A stretch of DNA of 64,000 nt from Symsagittifera roscoffensis (taxonomy: Eukaryota > Xenacoelomorpha > Acoela > Convolutidae), in assembly GCF_963678635.1 (NCBI RefSeq), contig NC_087064.1, positions 67,754,025 to 67,818,024 on the forward strand. Reading direction: 5' to 3'. A program made the position numbers and the translations under genes. This document shows, in pieces, positions 55,651-64,000 of this stretch (positions within the stretch are counted from its first letter, which is position 1; every line of letters begins with the position of its first letter). Under the pieces are notes generated by a model. That model had not been told where the DNA came from. It saw only the letters and a program-made list of their open reading frames with translations, and ran no database searches.

Positions 55651-57190
55651 GATTTATATCAGTTCTGATCGAAAAATTGAGTGTTTTGGTGGCGAGTGTT
55701 TTGGTTTTGGGTTAGGTAGCCTCCCTTGAGTGTTGTTTGAGTATTCAAGCACGTTAATGATAACTTGGCCGGTGAACGGAGGGTTGAGTGGCAAGCTGAC
55801 AGACGTGTTCCAGTCTCAACAAGAAGCAACAGAGAGAACATCCACAACCACTGTTGGGTATTGTTAAATCAATTTTACCACCGTTCGGGTACCATTTCAC
55901 TTAAACTAAAGGTTATTCTCCTTACTAAATTTTTTTTATTTCTCATTTAGACCCGAGAAACACCTCAATTTTGTCCAAAGTACTGATTTTCGACCAAACA
56001 GTTAACAGCAGAAGTTTTGGATATCTGAATTTTTTCGAACAGCAAGAAGCTTCTGCGCAGTGAGCTACTACTTAGTCAGAGCCCTCTAATTAAGCAAACC
56101 GCGCGGAAAAAGACTTAGTAGAAAATGGCGGAAATACACTTTTTTCGATCCAAATTGTTGTAATTTTCCGAATTTCGTCAATAGTTTTTGAGGATCAAGT
56201 TTTTGAGTTATTAGACTTAGAGCAATATAATCTTTTGCGCCAGAAGCTTGCTAGCATAATGTGCTAGCTTGCAAGAACGATTTTTGAGTAACCCTCCGAA
56301 TAGCTCCGTGGATAGAACTAGAGACTTAAAGATCGGAAAAGGAAGGAATCGGAGGGTTCAAATTTGGTATATTATCACCAAATTTTTGTTTCCAAACCAT
56401 TTTTGGTCCAATTTTTTTGCATTGTTCCATTTCTGTACAGGACTACTACGCTCGTTTCAAGTACTTTTAAGCACTTTCAGCAAGAATTGCGGGAAAAGTC
56501 TCTGAGAACCTATTTAGGTAGTGGAAAATTGCCAATTTAGCAAACGGTTTTTTTTATTGATTTCTGAAAGACTAAAAGACTAACAAACCGATCGGAATAA
56601 TTTTGGTACCATAAGTCGAAGTTTTTGCCCGCTTTTCCGAACCGCAACCGTTTTTAGGTTGATAACTTCAGGAGAGAAAAGTTTTTTAGAATTTGTTAGT
56701 TCGGAGGGTCCAACTTTTACGGAACTCTTCGAGCAGCAGAAATTTTTATAAAACCCCGTTTTAATCCTACTAGGTAGGGTCACCGGGTCAATTCACCTTG
56801 TTTTAAGCAAGCTAGACCGCGATCTGAGGCTTTAGAGTGGTGAAAATACTTGTTTTTGTGATTTTTAGGTAACCCTCCGGAGTCAGTCAAGCCCCTTAAC
56901 AACCCTCCCAGTAGAAATGTTTCACGGAGCCCTCAGAGATAGTTCAAATAACCCTCCAGGTTAAATTTAGCCTGTTTGGACACAATTTAACACTAGCTGG
57001 AGACCCCTTTGAGACGAGACTATAAATAGAGGGCCTACTACTCACGAGACGGGTATATTAGCAAAGTAGTAGCCCAGTTGCACCGGAGATTTGCGATCAA
57101 CTTTGGATTCTAAATCGGATTCATCAGAAGCATCCGATCAAAAATTTTTTCTTTTGTCATTTTGGTTGTATGGTTGCCTTGAGCTACTTA
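55651..57190. other. No gene seen; recurrent ACCCTCC motif
   Basis: 'aaccctcc' occurs several times on + at about 56289, 56871, 56900 and 56950, and its complement 'ggagggt' at 56352 and 56703. The meaning is unknown. No exon is supported. Confidence 0.4.
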
Positions 57191-57194
57191 ATAG

Positions 57195-57822
57195 GAAGGC
57201 TCGAGCAATCCGAGAACACATAAAAAAGACCTCGGTGAGTATATTAGGCAATACACACTCACTTGAAGAAGTCAATGTCCTTGGGCTTTGTTAGTTTGGA
57301 GTGTTCCAATTGAGTGAAGCCTTTTTCTTCAAATTTGTTTTATTTGTCTGTTATTGAAACCATCACTGTTTTTTTACAAAGAATTGCTTGATTTTAAATG
57401 AGGCGGGGATATCAGACATATATGGCAGTAAAGTGATACTGAAGCAGGAAATCGCAGTCACCTATAGGGTGTGTTGGTATTTTATTGTCATTTGTGTTCT
57501 GTGTGTTGATTATAATTTCTTGTGAGTTTTTGTGATACTATTATACTAAGTATTTGAGTGGAGTCAATAGTAACTCAACACCGGGCAAACCCTGTGTTGA
57601 ACTTCAGCCGACTCACTAGTAGCATCTCTATGAGATTATAGAATACTTTAGGTATTGAAGAAATTGAATAAGCAGGCTTAAGCTCAAATTTTTTTGAAGG
57701 ACTTGTGCATTGTCGTGAAGAATAAATTTTTTCGATATAAAAGGACCTCGCTTATCGCAAATGATGCAGTGGAGAAACTTATCAGGAGAAACTACTAAGA
57801 ATCCCAGGCTGAGTTCAAAAGC
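57195..57822 (+). repeat. LTR-containing block, copy 1, with the end of a preceding pol
   Basis: Matches 62492-63107 at an offset of 5,295-5,297. The first about 40 bases encode 'KARAIREHIKKTS', which looks like the tail of a pol frame; the rest is noncoding and LTR-like. The exact LTR ends cannot be set because the match runs from pol tail into leader without a break. A pol tail ahead of the LTR means an earlier internal region once lay to the left. Confidence 0.75.
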
Positions 57823-58150
57823 AAGTAAGAGTTTTAACACGATGTACGATGAACGCATGGCTCCGCTCCGAACAGACGGATTGTCCTCTGTTTTTGACCA
57901 TCCGGGACTGATGCACTCGGACACGGACTTCAAACCAAACCCGAGACAGGAGAAAATTAAGAAAGCGATGTCCAATTCGCCATTGAGGCCGAAGCCAGAT
58001 GGGATGACGATGGTAAAACCCTCGATATTCGACAGGCTGATAATGTCGGTGGGGACATAGCAAGGTGGTGTATCATCGAGCACCAGGGTGCAACCACAAA
58101 TGGCCTCATCGTCTCTAGGTCTTACCCCAGTGTTGGGAACCGCCAGCGAT

Positions 58151-59396
58151 GTGAGTGGCATGTTTTCCAACGTAATGACAAGCCTTGAAGAACTGCGACA
58201 GAGCATGACGAAAAGGATCGATCGAGTGGAAGAAAGGCTCAACGGGGCCATGAAGGGTTGAGAGACGAACTTGCGGACGCGAGGCTACAAGCCCGAAGTG
58301 AACAGGCTCAGTTGATTCGAAGCACCGATCAGTGCCTTGCGGAGACCTTGGCTCTAGCAACCAAGGAGTCAGCAGAAAGAAACACTAGGATGACAAGAGA
58401 GATCGAGCGACTGTTGAACGATCATGACAGCACATACTCTCCCATGATGACTAGCTTGGAGAAAAGATTAGTTGCCAAGGCTGACCTTATGATGCGCAAG
58501 CTTGATGAAATCTTGAAAGGCAGCAACGGAGAGAATCGTTGCGGTCCAATGGAGGATAAGCGTCAGGCGACTAACGGATCCGTAACCCACCGTCACACGG
58601 AGGCTCCACCGAGATCAGGGACGAATTTTGATCCTAACCATAGGGAGAGACCTAGGGCAGCCCCGTCGAGGGCAGGTTGGACGAATGCGATCATGCGAGA
58701 AGCTGATGCCACATCGGGGGCACGCTTGCCCACGGGGCCTCAGGTCAGATCAGTACCAGACTTGACCATCATCTCACATGACTCTACGATGTACGCTTTA
58801 ATGTTTGAACCATTAAAAAGGTCTCTTGAGACGTTTATTACTAAGCTCTCGAAGTCTACCGAGAGGGGAGAGAGGTCAAGAAACCGAAGTCGTACAAGGA
58901 CGAGTCAGATAGCTGTATTGATAGAGGTAATGAAGTTGCATTTTGAAGAAAAAAAACCCTTGAAACAGGAATGTAGCGCGCTGACGAGTAACTTAGAGGG
59001 CACGGCCCTGAGCTGTGTGATGGCGAAAAAGACGAATGTATGAGACAGTGCTCGCAAAATCTTCGTATCTTGCTGAATCGTTTCAGCTCGGGTGTACAGG
59101 GGCATCAGGCCATGGTTAAGTTTGAGAAGAGGCGTCAAAGAGATGATGAGTCAATTGACAAGTTCTTGGACAACATCGAGCTGCTGAGAAGGAGAAGTAA
59201 TCCCGACGAGAATATCTCGGAAGGGAGTTTGGCCATAGCTTCGAAGTTCATCGATGGAGTACAGAGTGATGAACTGGTAACCATGCTGGCCACACACTTT
59301 ACCTTGTCAGCGACTCCGCGCCATACCCGATGGTCTGCACATGAAGTCACCCGAATATCTGCTCATAAAACCAAGGGCTCAAAGTCGTTACATTAA
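58151..59396 (+). pseudogene. gag: Gag of the degenerate Ty3/gypsy element
   Basis: Main frame 58258-59043 (about 260 codons) has a charged helical stretch (residues about 1-90, coiled-coil-like), a disordered Arg/Pro-rich middle and an Arg/Ser stretch. It breaks at 59041; the capsid-like continuation (QAMVKFEKRRQRDDESIDKF) is in another frame at 59040-59396. Codons before 58258 ('MTSLEELRQSMTKRI') belong to the same protein but are separated by a stop. Non-functional. Confidence 0.75.
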
Positions 59397-59456
59397 TTAG
59401 AGCAACTACAGCGGTATGAACGCACAAGTTCTGGTTGGTATATACCTCGTGACGAC

Positions 59457-59750
59457 GTGGACAAAAAGAGATCATGCGCTAATTGTGGTTCGCTGGGTCA
59501 TCACGTGTCAGCCTGTTCCACTTATAGACAAAACATGAAAGCGATTGGTTATTTTCTTGACGATGTTGACGCAATCGACGAGGACCACAAAGAATATGTG
59601 AGAGGGCTCATAATGAAGTATGGACCGAGGTGCTTCTGTTGCAATCTGGAAGGACATTTCAAATCAAACGGCATTCGTTCCTGGGGTGCAGTGGCAGACG
59701 CGAAGCATCCCCGCCATGAAGAGCCGCTATCAGGAGTCAAGGCTAGTTGA
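59457..59750 (+). pseudogene. gag: Nucleocapsid zinc-knuckle region
   Basis: Carries 'CANCGSLGHHVSAC', an intact CX2CX4HX4C knuckle, and a second one 'CFCCNLEGHFKSN' whose last Cys is replaced. This pairing is typical of Gag from some Ty3/gypsy lineages. Confidence 0.8.
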
Positions 59751-60385
59751 GCATGGAACGAAGCTGAGTCGCGGAAGAAGGAAGTGACACAAGGCACTTT
59801 CACGACTAAAAAAATTAAGAGCCTGCCTGATGACACAATTGCCCCGAGCTTCGAAGCTGAGTCAGCTAGTGCGCTTAAACTAGATTACGGCTTAGCGGTC
59901 CGGACCGCACTACATAATGTTCAGCAAGAGTTGGCCACGAAGGAAGTTGAGTGTGGGTAAGATCTGAACTAGAGAACACAGAGCTGCGAGGGAAGCTTGA
60001 AATCCTAGAGAAGGCAGCGAATAAAAAGACAGTCAGGAACCCAAGAAACGAGGTCTGAAGTTGAATGTCAACTCAGGGAAGACCTTCGGCATGACAAGAG
60101 AAGGGACAAAAGTGATGTCAAAAATATCGGTAGCAGGGCATCAGGTAGTAAAGAACCCGAGTGAGACATCTGAGATCACGCTGGTACACCTGGACATATA
60201 TGCTGACTATTTGAGACAAAAAGAGCCGAATTTGAATTCTAAGGCCGTGAGAGCGTTGCTTACGACTGGTGGGCCGAGACTAATGAGAGTAGATGGACAT
60301 TAAATAGAAGTCTATTGCCCAAACCCGACTCTGATGAACGTGGACGCCATAAATATTTACACGAAAGCTCACGTGGCCATAGCCA

Positions 60386-60690
60386 ATGACGAAAAAGGCC
60401 GGATCGACATCGGTCGACAGGAGCTTAAGGTGCGGTAAATTCGACGCAAGACCGTGCTCGAGCAAGATGCGGTCCACAAAGGCTGTGAAGCCGATCTGGC
60501 AGCACACGTATTGGACGTACAGGGTGAGGGACTGCTCGACACAGGAGCGGTGGTCAGTGAGCAAACCCTCTCCATAAGCACCTGGACTGACGTGGGCTTC
60601 GATTGGTCGGATCTGATTCAGACTAATATTAGACTGGTAGCGGCTAATCAGGGTGCAATATACGCGACTGGAAGGACCCCTATCATTTAG
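60386..60690 (+). pseudogene. pol: Retroviral-type aspartic protease relic
   Basis: 'LLDTGAVVS' at about 60532-60558 is the protease active-site DTGA. It is followed by 'RLVAANQGAIYATG', the flap-like region. The frame is closed by a TAG at 60688. Confidence 0.75.
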
Positions 60691-61098
60691 GGTTGATACG
60701 GACCAAGGCTCCGGAGAGGAAGTATGAGAAGAAACCCATTAATTTAATCCTGATTAACCAAGCAAACCAATTTTCCTAGATCGGAAGGTTAGGTTAACAC
60801 CAAATCAAGCGGTAATAGCGACTTTTAGGATGAGGAATTTGATTGAGCTTAGTAACAACAGACAGGTGTGTCTCGTCCCCAACCCAAACAGTAAGAGCTC
60901 AGCTTTTTTAGGAAGAAGCTTCTCAATCACTCAGAGCGGAATGTGTGTGAGTGTGCTGTTGAACACACATTCAACACCAGTGACGATACAACGAGAAAAT
61001 AAGCTTGGCTATACGTTGCCTCCGAACACAGACTATCAGAGTTTGGAGAACTTGAAAAAAATTAAAGTAACGGAGTTTCTTTTACGTGCTAATCAAGA

Positions 61099-62403
61099 TT
61101 GAAGTCTTTTAAGAAGGCTTTTTCCATGAAATCAGAGACAAACGATGGGCTGTCCAGTTGCTCAAATTTCCCTGAGAGGCCAACAAACATAGAAGTAGCA
61201 GTAAATAAGCCAGTCTTACCTGAAATAGAACACCTAAAAGGTAAAATATCAAATAAGGAACTAGACTCTCTGAGAGCAGTGTTGAATTGGAACGAGGACG
61301 TTTTTTCAAAGCATAAATCTGACATATCGGTACCTTACAGGGAGGGAGCTAGGAGAATGACCCCTCACAAGTCGGAAGTATGCCTGAAATAGATTGAAAC
61401 GTTAATGGAGTAGGACATGATTGAACCGTCGAAGTATCGTGGGCTTGCGGTGTGTTCATAGCAAAAAAGATGGAAGTGGGATTTAGGTTTTGTTGTGATT
61501 TCCGTTGACCCAATTCCCCGCATCGATGAGAGCCTCACCAAGTTAGGAGATGCAAAAATTCATCACGACGTTGGATGTGGGCTCTGCATTCTGGCATGTG
61601 CCCCTGAGAAAACAGGATCGAGAGAAAACGGGCTTCGCGTGTGAACTGGGACTGTTTCAGTGGAAAAGAATGCTTTTTGGATTATGCAATGCGACGGCCA
61701 CATTCCAAAGATTAAAGGCACAGGCACTCACGAATGTGACTAAGAAGTATGGCAACCTCATGATGTGTTACGTTGAAGACGTGGTGATTGCGACACCAAC
61801 GCTGGAGGACCATATAGAGAGATTTGACGAGGTCTTTACTTCCATGAAACAGGCCGGCCTGAAATGCAAACCTTCCAAGTGCGAAATCCTGAGAGATTCA
61901 ATGAAGAAAATGGGTCGTCTAGTAGAAAAACACGGAGTAGGACCAGATCCTGAAGAGCGGGTGAAGCAGTATTGACATGGAAAGCACCGAAGACCGACAG
62001 GCAATTGATGAGCTTTCTCGGATTCGCTAATTATTACCGAAAATTTATCAAAGGGTATGCTGACAAGATAAACCCCATGCAGCAGTTGATGCAAAATAAG
62101 GGTAAGAAATTCAGCTGGACTCACGAGGCTCAGGTCTCTTTTGAGAACAATAAGCGCAGACTTTGCGAGGCTCCGGTCCTCAGTATGCCAACAAGGATAG
62201 GGATGTTTGTGCTGGACACAGATGCTTCAGTAGTTGCGATATCGGGCATACTTCACCAAGACAAGAGTGGAACGGAAGGACTGTTCTTCAGGCCGTTGGC
62301 CTATGGGAGTAAGGACCTAAGTGACACTGAAATGAAATACGGTGCGCCGAAAGCGGAAATGTTAGCAGTGGTCACCTTTGTCGATAAGTATAGGGCTACT
62401 TAG
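61099..62403 (+). pseudogene. pol: Reverse transcriptase and start of RNase H, degenerate
   Basis: 61099-61392 gives the amino end of RT ('SDISVPYREGARRM'). 61550-61975 has the palm, with 'TLDVGSAFWHVPL', 'LFGLCNATATFQ' and YVED at 61769-61780, where the first Asp of YxDD is replaced by Glu. 61972-62403 continues to the RT end ('FLGFANYYRKFIKGY') and RNase H ('FVLDTDASVVAISGIL', 'AEMLAVV'). Stops and shifts separate the parts, so it is inactive. Confidence 0.85.
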
Positions 62404-62491
62404 GGAGTGCTCCATTTAAGTTGCACGTGGACAACCGAGCTCTCGCCTAAAGACTTTTTCGATGGACCAAAGCTATATCGGTCAATGGATC

Positions 62492-64000
62492 GAAGGCTCG
62501 AGCAATCCGGGAACACATAAAAAAGACCTCGGTGAGTATATTAGGCAATACACACTCACTTGAAGAAGACAATGTCCTGGGCTTTGTTAGTTTGGAGTGT
62601 TCCAATTGAGTGAAGCCTTTTTCTTCAAATTTGTTTTATTTGTCTGTTATTGAAACCATCACTGTTATTTTACAAAGAATTGCTTGATTTTAAATGAGGC
62701 GGTGATATCAGACATATGTGGCAGTAAAGTGATACTGAAGCAGGAAATCGCAGTCACCTATAGGGTGTGTTGGTATTTTATTGTCATTTGTGTTCTGTGT
62801 GTTGATTATAATTTCTTTTGAGTTTTTGTGATACTATTATACTAAGTATTTGAGTGGAGTCAATAGTAACTCAACACCGGGCAAACCCTGTGCTGAACTT
62901 CAGCCGACTCACTAGTAGCATCTCTATGAGATTATAGAATACTTTAGGTATTGAAGAAATTGAATAAGCAGGCTTAAGCTCAAATTTTTTTGAAGGACTT
63001 GTGCATTGTCGTGAAGAATACATTTTTTTGATATAAAAGGACCTCGCTTATCGCAAATGATGCAGCGGAGAAACTTATCAGGAGAAACTACTAAAAATCC
63101 CAGGCTGAGCACGGGAAGCACGCGGAGTTTTAGATCGCGGCGTAGCCAGTCTTCGATTAGTAGCATCTCCGACGTTTTTGCTTGTGAAGCAACGAGTGAA
63201 GGTCATATTGATCTTTCAGTGAGCGAAATGAAACTAAGAAGTGAGAAGAATCTAGATGGTGGTGAAGGGCGAAACGCCGAAGCCGGAGCAATGAAAATGA
63301 CACCAACGGAACCCTTCGAGGAAGGGGAACAAAGGCTAATCCGACCCGACCGCCACCATCAGAAGGATCCGCAAGAGCCCGGTGACGACTTGGAATGGGA
63401 AGGGGTAGAGAAACCCCGGAGAAACTCGGAGCGTTCCGAGACTGATTCAGGAGAGGAACCCTTTTTTTCAAAGGAACAACCAGATCGGAGACCAAGAGCA
63501 ATAATCGGAGAAAGGGACAGTCCTCTCTAGTCAAGCAGGGCAATAATGCGATGATGTCGAGGATCAGTCCCAGGGAAGAGCAACTGAGTTCAAAAGCAAG
63601 TAAGAGTTTTAACACGATGTACGATGAACGCATGGCTCCGCTCCGAACAGACGGATTGTCCTCTGTTTTTGACCATCCGGGACTGATGCACTCGGACACG
63701 GACTTCAAACCAAACCCGAGACAGGAGAAGATTAAGAAAGCGATGTCCAATTCGCCATTGAGGCCGAAGCCAGATGGGATGACGATGGTAAAACCCTCGA
63801 TATTCGACAGGCTGATGATGTCGGTGGGGACATAGCAAGGTGGTGTATCATCGAGCACCAGGGTGCAACCACAAATGGCCTCATCGTCTCTAGGTCTTAC
63901 CCCAGTGTTGGGAACCGCCAGCGATGTGAGTGGCATGTTTTCCAACGTAATGACAAGCCTTGAAGAACTGCGACAGAGCATGACGAAAAGGATCGATCGA
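62492..64000 (+). mobile_element. Degenerate Ty3/gypsy retrotransposon, tandem unit 2 (cut by window end)
   Basis: The LTR block (62492-63107) is followed by a leader/gag region that continues past the window. Between 63111 and 63593 lies about 482 bp absent from unit 1. That part is open on + (63057-63530), Arg/Glu/Ser-rich, and is probably the true amino end of Gag. The 94-codon frame 63551-63835 follows and matches 57761-58060 of unit 1. Confidence 0.8.

Larger units (their letters stand above)
57195..62491 (+). mobile_element. Degenerate Ty3/gypsy retrotransposon, tandem unit 1
   Basis: Order on +: LTR block, leader, gag with coiled coil, two zinc knuckles, protease, RT, start of RNase H, then a jump straight to the pol tail and the next LTR block, so the rest of RNase H and nearly all of integrase are deleted. 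The frames carry stops and shifts throughout. There is no envelope gene. It is a different lineage from the 6-25 kb element: GC-richer, opposite strand, two knuckles. Confidence 0.85.

Noticed and set aside
61769-61780. Working reverse transcriptase in the 57-62 kb element
   Set aside because: The YxDD motif reads YVED and the frame is broken by stops on both sides.
1-64000. tRNA, rRNA, CRISPR arrays, operons
   Set aside because: None seen. The only tRNA-like sequence is the primer site at 24768-24792, and all real genes here have eukaryotic structure.
1-64000. Firm species assignment (for example an appendicularian)
   Set aside because: Short introns and env-bearing gypsy elements would fit, but no diagnostic gene is present.

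Overview
This is a gene-poor, transposon-rich stretch of an invertebrate (metazoan) nuclear genome. The evidence is a homeobox gene with short GT-AG introns, small secreted cysteine-rich proteins with signal peptides and phase-1 introns, and many metazoan retroelements: Ty3/gypsy with and without an envelope gene, and a Penelope-like GIY-YIG fragment. I cannot fix the species. An appendicularian or another compact-intron invertebrate would fit, but that is a guess.

Layout. 1-2.7 kb: repeats, including a Tc1/mariner-type MITE. 2.75-5.1 kb: a four-exon homeobox gene on + whose homeodomain has one extra residue in the helix1/helix2 loop. 5.2-5.8 kb: a candidate terminal exon on + and a cysteine-rich terminal exon on -. 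6.0-25.2 kb: one 19.2-kb LTR retrotransposon on -, with 410-bp LTRs that differ at one base by my reading. 25.2-29.3 kb: repeats and apparently empty sequence. 29.4-36.8 kb: a 3,500-bp unit in exact tandem, holding a Penelope-type endonuclease fragment on + and a decayed gypsy integrase on -. 37.5-38.3 kb: a small gene on - for a secreted ShK-like cysteine-rich protein. 38.3-45.5 kb: repeats and AT-rich DNA. 45.5-47.5 kb: a decayed gypsy 3' half on -. 48.6-55.65 kb: an unidentified repeated coding-like unit, including a 2,823-bp tandem duplication. 57.2-64 kb: a head-to-tail array of a degenerate Ty3/gypsy element on +.

The most unusual object is the 19-kb element. In transcription order on - it carries a 5' LTR, a tRNA-like primer site, a leader ORF, a small basic ORF0, a 463-aa ORF1, Gag with a CCHC knuckle, Pol (protease, RT, RNase H) reached by a -1 shift, the carboxy end of an integrase whose catalytic core is deleted, a Pro/Ser-rich ORF3 without ATG, an envelope-like gene with a signal peptide, and a 602-aa ORF-X that starts in an ATGA overlap with the envelope stop. 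The envelope block is tandemly duplicated (about 2.96 kb), each copy has its own homopolymer frameshift, and both share an in-frame TGA ahead of the membrane part. Its layout resembles a complex retrovirus. ORF1, ORF3 and ORF-X match no family I recognise.

Four separate regions show recent tandem duplication with periods of about 2.8-5.3 kb. At 29-36 kb the middle terminal repeat is visibly a hybrid of the outer two, which points to unequal crossing-over. Assembly error must be excluded for the others. All intron boundaries and functions below come from reading the sequence alone.
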